Assembly: GCF_000524195.1 (NCBI RefSeq)
Contig: NW_020170415.1
Location: forward strand, 504,994-568,993
Direction: 5' to 3'
Length of the DNA: 64,000 bases
Source: Echinococcus granulosus
Lineage: Eukaryota > Platyhelminthes > Cestoda > Cyclophyllidea > Taeniidae
Position numbers and translations under genes: made by a program. The number at the start of each line of letters is the position of its first letter. Position 1 is the first letter of the stretch. Below, piece after piece: positions 1 to 12,729 of this stretch. The notes under the pieces were generated by a model. That model did not search any database, was not told the origin of the DNA, and was given only the letters and a program-made list of their open reading frames with translations.

Positions 1-1682
1 AATCTGAGCACGTCTCTTCTATAAAAGTTGAGCAACTAGTAAGTCGAAAGTCCATTCCAAGCACCGTTTCTTGCAGACAAAGGTGACCGTACACTTAAAA
101 GTGGCAAGTTCATTCCTTTTATCCCATTTGCATTAACATGTTGACAATTCCATGTTACGATGCTAATATGCAAGTTAAAGCAGTAAGACATCATCGTGAG
201 GAACAGGAAATGCTGTGTGCATATGGTAACACGGGTGCCTTATTTGGCAAAACAGATCCGAGGAGAAAGGATAGCAATCTTGTGAATACCATCTAGATGG
301 ACAAACAACCGTTAATACTACCAAAAAAGCCCGATATGATGAAATTTAAAGGATTGCAACCATTTGAAACTACGTAGTCCTGACGCATCACTTAATGAAT
401 AATGAGCACGCACTCTTCAATGACGAACTTCCACAGACGTCAAAATTCTTAAGTAAAGAGCCGAGGCGCCCCACAGCTAACACAGTCTAATATGGACTTT
501 GGACTTGAGTTAATACCGAAGCTGTTTGAATGAAGGTGCTATAACCTACAACTCCACATAGATCTCCGCAAGGTGAACAAAGCTTCCGCGAACCAGTCAC
601 ACGATTGACAAGTGCCAAATTACCGAAGTCAGCCTTGAAATTGTCATCAAAAGTAGTATCCAGTGAATGATTTTGCCAGTAAGACCCAAGACCGTTCGAC
701 GGCAGGGTAGTGAGCGATGTTGTCAACGAATATAGAATCCTGATTGAATGATGGATAAAACTGGAATGAAAATGAAGTCTCAAGGAGAAACCGATGTAGA
801 ACGCCAGATCTGCTAAACAACCTTCATCAAACGACTCAAATTCTAGACAATTTTTCACATAAGTAGCGATCGGAACACCCTCCAGCCGTTAACAGTATGA
901 AGTCAGTGAAGCGCTTCTTCCCTGACACAGTTCCTGCAAAGCACGGAACTACAGACACAATGAAATCGGTAGAAGGCAACAGCGACGCCGGGACCAAACG
1001 CTTTCCCACACACAAGTAAGTCAAATGACTACCGCTTCTAGTTCATGATTGGTTTTTAGTGAATCAATGGTACAATGGCCGACACAGACCGAACAAGAGG
1101 GGGGACGTTCGGAGAAAGTGGACACGCAACCACCTAACATCATGTTTAGCACCTCGATATCTGTCATTACTTTCAATGTGTACCCATGTAACTGTGGATC
1201 CATCTCCCTTATTTACACCTGTCTCTGCATTCCTTCCCCTCTTCATTCCGGAGCCACATGTGCAAACCACAGTCGGTCCATGGATCAGTGTGCCCCACAT
1301 TTGCAGAACTACCGATAGGTAAACTTCCCATCTCCCGTGATTCTACTTTCGCGTTGAGATGGTGTGAAACTCTGTCCACATCGCCCTCTATGGTAATGAT
1401 CTACCAGCCCTTACATAAACCAATATCAGGGTTACTTTCAAACTCACATTATGCCTTCAAGGTTAACTGCTGTATCGCGCAACAATCCACGCGGCGTTGA
1501 ATCGTTTCCAATCCGCCATCACGATCGGCTTTCCTGATACCTCAAGCACCCACCAGTCATCGATCAGCAAATCAGAGTAAACACCTAACAACACATAGAG
1601 ATCAAATGAGAAAAGTATAGATGAGAGGGAGTGCGAATGGGGCACAGCACAGTGAGGCTTTGTTGGAGGTCCGTAACGCAGT
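1..1682. other. Sequence downstream of the HACD3-like gene, no gene seen
   Basis: This lies beyond the stop codon of the HACD3-like gene. Open frames here are short, overlap on both strands and show no domain I recognise. Part of it should be the 3' UTR of the HACD3-like transcript, but I found no convincing polyadenylation hexamer on the minus strand close to the stop. Confidence 0.5.
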
Positions 1683-4600
1683 TCATCTACCACCCGCTCT
1701 GCCACCAAACCTCAACGTCAGCTTCTTCCGCCGCTGGAAGTACATGTACCGCATTTGGTTGAAAAAGCCTGCAAGAGAAATTAACTCTTTTTATAATTAC
1801 CACCCACCAACACTACTGACCTTTAAGGACCATTATGATTTTATAACAAAGCTACCCCCAGACCCTTATTTTTTTGAGGCCTCCGGAGAACAGCTTAAAC
1901 GCTGTATGCTTCTTAGTCCCTTTATCTATTTGTTATTCTATTCATTTAATCTAACCTCTTCTGCCCGCACCACTTCTGCTACCAATAAATCTAGATCCAC
2001 ACTCACTTACTCCACAAAATTTTCGAGGGCAGCTCTACTGCTATAGGCCGCAGATGGATGAAATGGTGAAGACACACAACAAAAGAGCCAAGGAAATTGT
2101 CGACTAATTAGTGTACATGGGAGTTCTAAGTTCTGGACCGTGGTAAGCAACGAAATTAATAAAACAACTCGATATGTTTTCACGGAAACGCCGAATGATG
2201 AATGAAATCTGAAGAGTAGACAATCCTCTGTTCCAATGATTCAGTAATGGCTCAGTGTCAAAACGCAATGAGATGTAAAGTAGAGGTGAGATCAGGAGTA
2301 AAACTGCATTGTGTTTCAACCAGTAACCACCTCTATAATAAGGTTTCCAAGAAGTAAATGCCATTAAGTGTGAAATGTGCGCGTCATGAAGCATTGAACG
2401 ACTTAAACGATTAAATATTAGAACATTTTAATAACAGAGAGGATAACAGTGAAATTCGTTCGATTACGCAAGTCAAGAACTGTTTCTGACTGCAGTGAAA
2501 CACCGTCTCACCAACTCTCAGTCTATTTTACTGTTTGCTTCAGTGATCTGGGACATCATTGCGGTGCTTGAGGCAGAGGAGGACAAAGAGCATAGAGAAA
2601 GATGCTCAAGACATGGGTGTAATTATGACATATGACGATATCGACACTTTCGAACTTCTGCAATTTGACCTCCGCATTAACGGCAGGCATTTCTGTTTAC
2701 TTGAAACAAAATGGTCACCCAGTCCTTTCACAAAATATCTTCAGGGACAACTTGACCGAACGTCAAATGCAATCCCATCAACCATGAAGAAAAGTCACTC
2801 ATTTATGAACCACGAGACCTACCAGGCAGCATCAGGAGAATGTAAATGTGCAGGAATGTGGGAAAGTCAAAAGATATGTTGGCAGGGTTAGGCATTTCAA
2901 TACAGAAGCGCCGAGACTCCTCCAGGAGCGGCATTGCCAGGATGATGAGCTTGCCTAAAGGAAAAGGGAAATAAAGAAAGACAACAATAACCAATCAAAA
3001 TTCTAAATTTGTTTAGTATGCGAAAATAGCAATCGATAGGGAGTTTGTGCTAGCCTTTTTAAGTCAGATGGCATACGGAGTGGGAAGGTTACAAGTAGAC
3101 AAACAAGGATAACTCACCTTCACTCATGAAACCGATAGGATAGAGTGGAATCCAAAGGGTGTATCTCAAGTAGGTGACTAAGCCAATCTCCTCATCGAAT
3201 AAGCGAAGGGCGTAGTAGGGATACCTTCAGAGGCGAAAAAACTAACATGCATTCGCCCCGAAATGCACACGCTCCACTCAAATATCAACTACACAGAGAC
3301 ATAATCCACATTATACCATAAACGACTATGGCTGGCAGATAAAGAGGCTTAAAAAGGCTACTCTGTCTGCGTGGAAGCGACTCGTATCGTTCCCATAGGT
3401 AAACTAAAAACCGCGTCGTCGGTAGTCTGGTGGGATACGAACAACAGTTTTTATCTGGAAGATAAGGTAATCGTCAGTTAATATAAAAGGTTAAGGCAAT
3501 CACGAGCTTCGGTTGCATCACAAATTTAAACACAACAGGAGAAGATGATTTCAGATGTAAGGCACACAGACGCCAACGTGAAGGCATTCCTCCTCCATGC
3601 TTCAGCTCCGGATCAAATCACAGCTCGTGATTTGTCTTGCGATTGTGTGAAAGCCGGCTATGTGACCTGAGTGAGCAGCTGAGTGTGTGTGAACGAGCGA
3701 GTCAGGAGGTTTGCAACCACTGCAAATTTCAAGTAGATCGGATTCTTTGTTAATTGGGAGTGTTCCCACAGCTTTCAGCGCTTTGTAATATCAGCAACAA
3801 GTCACCTCGAAGTCTCAATATCCTCAGGTAGAGAGACCATCGCTTTAGTCGAAACTATCCTCTACAGTTTTTGTGGTTCAAAATCCATTCCAAATGAAGT
3901 GGACAAGGCGGACTCACCTAACAAGCTCGATCATACTCCAGGCTAAGAAAAGATTGAACACAACGGTGTCCTCTTGCAGTTCCTTGTGTGGCAGAAGTAT
4001 TGCAAATAGTACCAAATTACGCCCAAAAACCTAAAAGGATTTATGTAAGGGCTACTTGGCATGAGGCAGTCAATAAATATGTCAAACAAATCTCGAGAAA
4101 GATACCAATCCGTCTGTGATGTGAATTACACTGATCTAACAGTTAACTTATGACATGATTTCCCCCTCATCACAATATTACTTTGGGATTATAGGGGGAG
4201 TCACGATGCCGCACGTAAAGAATCTCTCACGTACAATTTCCACTATTGGCAAGCTGTTATCTGTCCATTTTGAACAAAATTCTGATACAAATACAATTCT
4301 ACAAAAAATCACCTTAAGGGACTAAGACGGGTTCATACTGGAATTGCATCAGGCGAAGCTTCCTATCTTGAATCAAATACCTTCAGTTCGGTCCCTAGAC
4401 AAAGTTAATGGTCCGACGTTCCTGTAAAAACTGACTGCTAAACCTGCAATTGCTAGATATCTAAATTTAATAATTTTGATCATCAAATCGAATGGCAAAT
4501 CTTCCTCAGGCAGGATTCCCACCAAGAGTCTTGTTGGTGACTTTGCTCCATCGCGGCATTACTTACCGTCCATTTAAATTAATGCTAATGCAATAGATGC

Positions 4601-7600
4601 AGTGTCGCACCAACGTTTAATATGTTTTGATTATTCCAGTAGCCAGTGATGTCACATGAAGCTTCTCCAGACGCCCAATCAAAGTGTGCATCAGATAGCA
4701 CTAAATGTCCAAGCCACAAGATCGCACACCAATGTTTTGAGGGCTTTCAATGTAGGGACTGTGGTGTGAGAACACATTCAACGTAGTCAATTCCATCGAA
4801 TCTATAGTCTCCATGAATCAGAACATAAACAAAACCAACAATCGTTCCGAGCTTGCCAACTATCTACTTAGAAACTAAGCTTTTGGATTAGTGGATCAGT
4901 TCTGGGGATCCTACATGGCGTATGGTTTCTACATTTATTACAAAATACCAGCCTTTTAAAAATTCTTTTAACTCCTTAATAGACAACCCATGTGTAGATG
5001 AAGCAGTACTCCTAGGACGCTTCCCACCGGTTTAAGAAGCGTGCATGACAGAACTCTGGCCCTCTTTATAAGTCCTGTCATAATTTCCTAACCAGAGTGA
5101 CAAATTCCATTAGAAAATCAAACATAATCGGCTAAGTAGCACAAGCTCTAACACGATCTTTTCAGTCGTGCCACAGCCAGGAATACTATAAGCCCAGATG
5201 ACAAACGTTACCTGTCCGATGGTTGGGAGGACACCGCCCTTGACCCACCCCAGAAGAACGTGGGCAATTTCTAAGAACGAGGCTAGTTGCAGCACCATTA
5301 AGCGATCCGCGACCATGTCAAAAACACGCTTTTTCATAGCTGTAAGAGTATTTAAAAGGAAACAGAAGCAAAAATTATTACTGAATTGATTGGAGTACTA
5401 TTTCCACTCAATTTCGGTAAGGAGGGGACATACCATCGCCTTCTGTCCACCAGCCCCGAACAATCACACCGAAAATGTAAATGAATCCAGCCCACTGGAA
5501 GATGTTGAATAAGAGCAAGTAGATAACCAAAGGGTTCTTTATGTCTAAAAGGAGCCAGATAGGTGAGAGAAGTTAGTGTAAATCATTCCCATTCATGTAA
5601 ATCTACTGTAGCTAACCACTCAATGATACATTCGTAAGAGAGAGAAACGGGAGCATCGCAAAGGAACGTTGTACTTAAGTACTCATCACCAGCACCTATA
5701 CAAGCGATGTGAACACCACAAATAAACAGAAGGCAACTTACAGTTAAAAAATTCATCATACTGTTGCCTCGCTATTTCTTCCGCACGCTCCACATTCCGC
5801 TTTCGCTGAAGGAAGGAGGAATAATTGGCAAAACTGAATCAAAAAAATACTGATAATTCTTGTGCGATCATTTGAAATCCTATGCAAAATAGTGAACAGA
5901 CTTTTGTAAAATCCACTGTTCAAGCGTTGGTTTATGAGTAAAACAGGAAGTATGCTAAGCCACTACGAGGGTATCTTCAATCTGATGCGGTCCGGCCTTC
6001 ACATCAGCGGTGACGCACTAGACCTCCATTTCCTCTGCACGCTACCAATCAAGCTACCTCTGGACCCGTGTGCCTTGTAACTTCCTGGTGGTACTAAGTA
6101 GTAAAACTGATTCAATTAAAAGTAAATGAAGTACCCAAAAGCACACATTGATAGGGAATAGACTAAGCAGGCTTAATGATGAACGCCCAGCTTTAAAGTT
6201 CCATAGACTTCGTTAAAACACAAGCCCAGAAATAATGTACCATCACTTCCAAAGACTCAAAATTACAGGAGGATGGCCGAAATGGAAGCGGTTGAGCAAC
6301 TTCTCATTTTAACTTTCCCTCTGAAACAAATTCCTTCCTATCGGAGTAACTACGAGCCACAAATAAGTAGATCCAACTCCAGTCGATTTACAACTCCACA
6401 AATTAACGTAATGGAAATCTACAGTCGACGCATTCCTTTATTTGCCTATTTTATATCCTTTAACGGATTGGAAAGCCCATCTCGCCCGTCTTTTACAGTT
6501 AGTGTTATGATTGGGCGGAAGGGAAGGTCACATATTTAATATTCGTGAGAAAAAAGGAATGGCTATCAAATGTCGATTCATTCGTCAGTTTCTCTCTATC
6601 TCGAGCAAGGACCAGCTAAAAAAATGTCCATCAGCTATCAACAAACCTGAATTAGAAAAGATGAAACTATCAGCAATATGGTCCGCAGAGAAGCAAGCAA
6701 TCTACAAAACGATATAGACCACATGCTACTTATATGAGGGATGACCCATTGTGGGCTTTATAATCCAGGGTTCACATAATCTCCCAGGTAATAAAAACTC
6801 CTCCTTTCTCTCACAACTCTCGTACCACGCGATGATGAAAATAGCTTGGCAACAACCAAGGTATGCAATTGTAAAACTAGCCCCTCAAGAGCCTTATCTT
6901 ATGTTCTTTAAAGGAAAACCCAAACCTATACTTCAAAGAAGAAGCTGAGAGTGCTCAGGCGCATCGAGAACGATGCTGAAAACGAAAATGAGATCAAGCA
7001 GCAAAACGAATCCACTTTAAGGCAATGAAAGAAGCTAACTATTTTGTAAGGCAAGCGCAAACAAAACCAGTGAAGCAGTCAGCACTGGAATTTCCCATTT
7101 TTCAATTCCATTTCACCGTCATTTTGGTGCAAAATGATTCAAAAATAGTGCCACAGCACCTCCAGTAAACGAAGCCGGGTCTATAAATAAACACGGACAA
7201 CTGCCAAGACTTTCCTACTTGCTCTGGGTTATACAAAGAGGAGGTAGAATTAACGTCGTGAGTGAATTCGGTTGACTCCTGCTTGGAGTTCAATTTCACC
7301 CGAGTGTTAAGCTACTGTTTCCCGACTTTGACTTCCTAACAAATAACTCACAATCTCCTCAGCTGACGGTCGAATGCACTTAACGTTGGTTCGAGGTTGT
7401 GAATCCTCCTCGCTGCTGTCGCTTTCATCAGCATCGCCACCCGCAACGAGCATAGCCTTCACGACGGCCGAAGAGAGCCGATCGAAGTCGGTGCGCAACC
7501 AGGGTGGACGCTGGTTGGCGGCCTGTGTAAGTCGAGGCCACACGCCCGCCTCCCGCTTAACCAGCACTATGTTCACACCCGTCTCCGTCACCGTAAAGTC

Positions 7601-8810
7601 GGAGGTCTTTGGCGAGAAGGGAGAAAGGAAGGCATCATCAAAAAGCCTTAGGTCTCTGCCTCTCAACAGTAGATGGAAACTCAACAGAGGTCATGATAGT
7701 AAAATGCAAGTTATTGAGAGGCAAGTCGGTGGGATCCTTAAGCTTGTCGAATAATCTACCTCCTGGAAGTTTCAGTGTTAAGCTGCTAAAAACGTGAGAC
7801 AGCTTCTCTACTTAGTAGAGGATCAGAATTTGCGAAAGACAGCGGTAGAGTGAAAACTCGGAAAAGATAAGCACGGTTTCAGGGAAAGGGTAGACGAAAA
7901 TCTAGAGCTGATCAACTAACTTACTCTTCTTATACTAAATTACCATTTTTCATGCCCATTGTGTTAATACTTGAATCGAAATCCCTTCAGATAGATTGAC
8001 ATAATTACTGGCCGGTTGAAAATGGTTCGCATATGCTTAGTGATAGAAGGTAAAAGCTCAGGGTAGGCTCATAGCAATGGTGGAGGTTAATGGAAACAAT
8101 GAACTCTGAACAATTTCTCCACTGTTCAAAAGTAACGAAAAATGCAAAGCAACTCAAAAAGGGGCAGCAATTTGATTCACTGTTCCTGTGGCTTCCATTC
8201 AAACGAGTCTGTTATTAAACCGGAAGTGGTAAAAAAGTAATAGAGAAGTTACAGACAATGGATGAGTTCGTGAAAACACATAAATGCCATGAGAAATTAC
8301 AGGCGCTACTCTTGCTTCTCCAACATATTATATACCTAACTGAAAAGTCGCAACACCCTTATAATCTACGAATTTGCATAGAATGCATAAGTGTACGAAA
8401 TGGAGTTTTCAACATCCTACGAAGGCTCAACACCTTTCAGTCATTCTGTGCAACCTAGGTGAAACTGTTTGGGATAGTAAGGTAAAACAGCAAGACACTG
8501 AGTAATTTTAAGAGTAGGAGACCAAATTCCAGTCACCACCTCATCATCGATCGGTTCGAAGAGGTCCAGAGAGAAACCATATTCCTGTAGTCCATTTGCA
8601 CCCATTCCAGTGGCGTTGAAGTGGATTGAGGCATTGCCGATTTGCATTCGCGGGTCCTGCCAATGGAAAAATGGAAAAACGGACGTGACATGTACGGAAA
8701 AAAGAGCAAGAACTTACCTTAACTTCAGTTAGCTTCACGTTGATGAAAATTTTCCTCTCATCCTGACTCCAAAGTAGTGAAGGGTGATACTCCGGTTGCC
8801 CAGTGACCAT
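1683..8810 (-). CDS. HACD3: HACD3-like very-long-chain 3-hydroxyacyl-CoA dehydratase with N-terminal CS domain
   Basis: This gene catalyses the third step of the endoplasmic-reticulum fatty-acid elongation cycle (dehydration of 3-hydroxyacyl-CoA) and is a multi-pass membrane protein. I read ten exons, all GT-AG and phase-compatible: 8718-8810, 8540-8656 (or 8537), 7385-7606, 5742-5805, 5434-5544, 5212-5339, 3918-4030, 3118-3224, 2823-2954 and 1683-1768. They give about 390 residues; human HACD3 has 362. Residues about 1-120 form a CS/p23-like domain (WPRLT then PPWLRTDFDR). An acidic and basic linker follows, then the PTPLA/HACD membrane domain. The family catalytic pair is visible in YPIGFMSE as Tyr311 and Glu318. 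The start is the ATG at 8810, just before the YHPSLLWSQ segment that matches the family N-terminus. The tail is basic (QRRKK). Exon order and reading frame are intact, so I regard it as functional. Confidence 0.93.
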
Positions 8811-9434
8811 AGCTACTTCGATCAACAAAAGAAAAAGCTGTTTTACCAATCTCTCGGATTCAAATGTGAGGAATTGATCTTCCAGTGGAGAGTTTCAAAA
8901 GTATTACACCAGTTACGAGAATGACTACCCACTAAGAAAGCGGCCTAATTCTGGTAGACTTAAAAAGGAAATCGTACTTTTGTAAATAGCTACTTTCCTT
9001 TCCTCGTCCTTATCTGCCAAAAGTAGATATGCATAGAAAACGACTGGATCAAGCAAGCACACTGTGAACAAAGCGAAAATATAGCCCATAATCACACATT
9101 CCAGTGAATGATTATGAGTGGGAACATTAAACCTAGTGCGACTGCAATAGGTAGAACCGAGTGAGAAGGAATAAATGATACCAGCTAAGGAACAAATTTT
9201 TACTGGTAGGATTTAGCTAAAAGCGGCAAAATTCCGCACTGTATCACCGCTTCTTCAAGGCTCCATACAATCCATGGATGCAAGAATTCGAGACAATACA
9301 GGCCCATGGCTTTAAAAATTCACATAAAAAAAGAGGAATAAAAAACACCAAAAAAGAGAGATCTTCCAAAGGAATTTTCATAAAAACAGACACATTCTAC
9401 GTAACAAATGGGGATGTCACTGAAATCTTGAAAT
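8811..9434. other. Intergenic stretch between SENP8-like and HACD3-like genes
   Basis: About 620 bases separate two minus-strand genes. It must hold the 5' UTR and promoter of the HACD3-like gene and the 3' UTR of the SENP8-like gene. I see no clear TATA box, polyadenylation hexamer or conserved coding segment. The spacing is larger than is usual between genes of a trans-spliced flatworm operon. Confidence 0.4.
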
Positions 9435-10112
9435 TCACGGGTTGCTTGCCCTAGATCGCAGATACAGATTAATTTCATCTCGAAGATAGGATCGAAGCCT
9501 GAACGCATCATGTCTCATCTGCCGAGCAGTTAATCCAGAATCTATCCATTTAAGATCATCTTCTATCAGGAAATGACAAATCCAACACATATACAAAATA
9601 ACATAGATGCCACAATCATGAGCGTTTGATTGCTGAAGGCACGGAATAATCCGGAAGTCGGTTGCCCACTTGCAAAAACCACAAATAATATCGCTGGTTT
9701 CTTGAGCTATTTTAACCTCAAAAGTTGGGTTTTGTATGTTTGCTTTTGAAGGCAAAAGGGAATCCAGGTATAAGGACAAATTCAAATCACGTGAAATGAC
9801 CAAAAGTGACCAATGATTTCCTTGGTTTTCATATTTCGGAGAGTTGTAGATAGGACAAAATATCCAATGCTTTTCAGCTAAATGCAAATGCTCAAGGACT
9901 GATTGGGGATTAGAGCGAATAAACACTGTGGCGACTGGGTGAAGTATTGATATATGAATATCCGAGATCTTCAGCGCGAAATTCTTCTCAATTATTTCAC
10001 CGAAAAATTGAATTACATTATCAGTAAGCCACCCTTCTAAGCTCGCGATATCATAAACATTCAGCCAACAGTTAAGATCCTGATAGCTTTGGTCATATTT
10101 TAACAAGTCCAT
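9435..10112 (-). CDS. SENP8: SENP8/NEDP1-like NEDD8-specific cysteine protease (peptidase C48)
   Basis: This is a Ulp1-family (C48) protease. SENP8 matures the ubiquitin-like protein NEDD8 and removes it from cullins and other targets. The single uninterrupted frame gives 225 residues; human SENP8 has 212 and is also encoded by a single coding exon. The catalytic triad is visible as His100 (NHWSLLV), Asp117 (LYLDS) and Cys167 (NAHDCGIYV), with the oxyanion-hole Gln161 six residues before the cysteine. The N-terminal EGWLTDNVIQFF segment corresponds to the substrate-binding SWLND region of the family. The ATG at 10112 puts the family N-terminus at the right distance. It sits about 620 bases upstream of the HACD3-like gene on the same strand. 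Lack of introns could also mean an old retrocopy, but no residue appears lost. Confidence 0.93.
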   Translation of the reverse strand: MDLLKYDQSYQDLNCWLNVYDIASLEGWLTDNVIQFFGEIIEKNFALKISDIHISILHPVATVFIRSNPQSVLEHLHLAEKHWIFCPIYNSPKYENQGNHWSLLVISRDLNLSLYLDSLLPSKANIQNPTFEVKIAQETSDIICGFCKWATDFRIIPCLQQSNAHDCGIYVILYMCWICHFLIEDDLKWIDSGLTARQMRHDAFRLRSYLRDEINLYLRSRASNP

Positions 10113-10729
10113 GGTCGGAAACCAATCCTAGATAACCAGTGTCATTGATAATAGGGTACCAGCCCACAGTGCGAAATTGGGTTGAAAGGTAAACGCCTCT
10201 AAAATAAGTGAATGTCTAATTAGATTTGGATAGAGCGGAATTTAAGCAGGTGGTGCAAATTGAACAGTGAAAATGACATACAAGTTTATTGTGTACTGAG
10301 TATTAGAAAGCAAAATGCGAAAATTAATGTACTAAATGAAGATGGTACACAGCAAAAATTATCACTACAATGTTAAGCGTATGCGACAATCACAAATATT
10401 AATCTTTACAACCTTTTGAGATCTGTCCATGAAAGTCTTAGGGCATATTATTGCAAATTAGTTTCCAAAGGTAGGACTGTTAGAGTACGCGACGTCTTTC
10501 ATACGCTATGGATAACAAAAATGGTTGACATTGACCAGCGTGGAGAAAATATGCTGCGAAAACTCTTAACAGCAGTATTGTCACCCCCTATATATAGATG
10601 CCCATAATCCATATTCTTGTGCAACTCGTGTGCAGGTTCCAAGGTCATGAAGGCTAGTGTGGAAAAAAGGCGCACCAAAAGAATTACACCAGCATCAGCA
10701 TTGGTGGACATTCCCTTAAAGAGGATGGC
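10113..10729. other. Upstream region of SENP8-like gene, no gene seen
   Basis: This is AT-rich sequence between the SENP8-like start and the Gypsy-type remnant. It probably carries the promoter and 5' UTR of the protease gene and possibly the decayed 5' flank of the retroelement. I cannot identify an LTR or a primer-binding site in it. Confidence 0.35.
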
Positions 10730-11173
10730 ATGAAACTCGAAATGTGCATTAAAACCAACAGACTTAAACCCCAATCCAACCCACTACGTCAGAGAACACT
10801 TCCATTTTCACGCGTCCAACCACACAAACCTCTTCTCGGCTGCCACGGAGGTCGGGTTAACCCAACACACCGAGATGGAGGCGTGCTGTACTACCATAAC
10901 CCGACTCGTCATCAACCAGGAAGAACAGACATTCGTCAGAGAGTTCATCCCCCACTACCAAAAGTGGGCACAGACAACGAGGAGTACACAAGCACCCTTC
11001 AACCGCCAGGACAATAAGACTTTCGCGGCTCACTTCCAACCAGGCTCGCTGCGTGGATTAACGTCCAATTCAGACACGGAGTTCGCTCACCCACTAGGAT
11101 CGAGAAACTCCGCAACACGAACACCAACTGCCTCAGCAAACCGGTGAAGTTCATAAAGAGGAAGCGTTAGGAT

Positions 11174-11644
11174 TTGCTTTCGGTCCCACGCTACAACAAC
11201 CGCAACCGACGACCAAACTCGGCTCCCCTGTATCGAGCTCCTTCACGTTATGCACCACCTGTAAGTGAGTCCTCCTTTTCCCTATCCTATTGGCTCCCAA
11301 ACAGCTCCCATTCGTTCGTGCAAGCCCCAGACAAGCCAGAAGGACGTTCATACGATATCCTCTGGGACACCGGCGCAACTAGTTCAACTGTACATGTCAA
11401 GGCTTTCTTGAACCTTTGTCACAGGATTGAGATCATTTCGCCTTCTATCAGGTTGCATTCAGCAGAAGGGAAGGAGATGGTAGTAGAAGGGGAGACGTCA
11501 TCCCATGTCAACACAAACGAGGAAGCATGGGTAGTGAAATTTGGTGGCCTAGAACTGGCTTGGGAGGTGGTTCTTGGTGTCAACTGTCTGCGCAACATCA
11601 AAGCTATTCCGAGTTTTGCGGAATACATCCTCTCTACCCATTAA
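11174..11644 (+). pseudogene. Retroviral-type aspartic protease remnant
   Basis: This open stretch of about 156 codons carries the retropepsin active-site motif DTGATSS about 65 residues in, followed by a long hydrophobic and polar segment and a GLELAWEVVLGVNCL stretch that resembles the second conserved ILG(x)NCL part of Gypsy proteases. It has no ATG at its start, as expected for a piece of a gag-pol polyprotein. It is the best preserved part of the element. Confidence 0.8.
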
Positions 11645-11764
11645 GACTCTGAAGCCATGACAGCTGCTACGCTATTGAGGGAAGGCATCTGCGATATTTA
11701 CGATGCAATATTCAAAGCTCCAGCTATGCCAATAGGCAATGTAGTTCAGTTCTGGGTGCAGCTC

Positions 11765-12720
11765 ACCTAAATCTCCTGCAACGAGAGAAACGGACTCCGG
11801 AAACTGCTGATTAAGTATGCGAACGTAATTGCATGGCAAGGCCCTAAGCTGGGACTAACAAGTGTCGTCAAATATACGGTTGAGACTAACGAAGCCAGAC
11901 CCATCTGACGACAATCCAGACATAATTAACTCCCTTTGCTAGAAGATGCAAACCGTCTGCTCGAAGAGACGATCGAAGACGAGGTCATAAACCCGTCAAT
12001 GTCACAATAACCCTCTCAAATTGCTCTGATAGAGAACACCAGAAATTTACGGCTGTCCGTCGACTATGGGTATTGAACGTAGTGACAAAGGATGCCCTCC
12101 ACTGCCTCACATAAACGAATCCTTGGACTTCTTACAGGATTAAAACCGACTCGACGCTTCAGACTTAAAATCGGGATGCTGAGAAGGAAAGTGGTGGAAA
12201 GTGACAGGGAGAGAACAGCTTTCATAATGTTGAATCGACTCTTGAATCCCAGACAACGGCTAATGCAAATCGCACCATCTGAATTACTCCCGAAACATAG
12301 TATAATGTACCTGGTTAATATTAATGTAATTCGGAGCATAACACTAATCTCAGATTGGTGGTAAAACACTTTCAGAACAGAGAGTTGACCCTAAACTCAA
12401 AGAAATGGCCATTTTTGCAGCCCTAGGTCAACTTCTTGGGACACGCTGCCTTGTCAGATGGGAAGGCAGTTACCGCATGCCGCACAAAACAAGTGAGGAC
12501 TTGGTCAACACTAACCAATCAGACGAAACTCCGCCATTCCCTGGGCTTGACATTCTAATACAGGCATTTGTAAAGGTTTTGTTAAAATCGCAAGCCCTCT
12601 GGGTAAATTGGAGGAAGAGATGGCGAAAACGAAATGCGAATGGGAGAAGGAGTATGATGAAGCGTTCAAAGAACTGGAGCGAATGCTCTACCCTGCACTA
12701 AATCTATCATTGCCCAACTT
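11765..12720 (+). pseudogene. Reverse transcriptase remnant, multiple frameshifts and stops
   Basis: Translated fragments resemble the Gypsy RT in the expected order: a VVKYTVETNEARPI segment, a NRLLEETIEDEVINPS segment, a LRLSVDYG fragment and an ESDRERTAF fragment. The fragments lie in different frames and are broken by stops, including at about 11907 and 12007. The catalytic YxDD box is not visible. I read this as a dead RT domain. Confidence 0.7.
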
Positions 12721-12729
12721 CGACCCAAG

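Noticed and set aside
487..2046. Open frames of 60-140 codons on both strands at the left end
   Set aside because: No domain; the 1621-2046 frame is the antisense shadow of the last HACD3-like exon.
7374..7797. Plus-strand frames of 60-126 codons over the CS domain
   Set aside because: They are antisense to HACD3-like exon 3, which has clear homology on the minus strand.
8811..10112. SENP8 and HACD3 as a trans-spliced operon
   Set aside because: The gap of about 620 bases is large for flatworm operons and I see no evidence for spliced-leader sites beyond ordinary acceptors.
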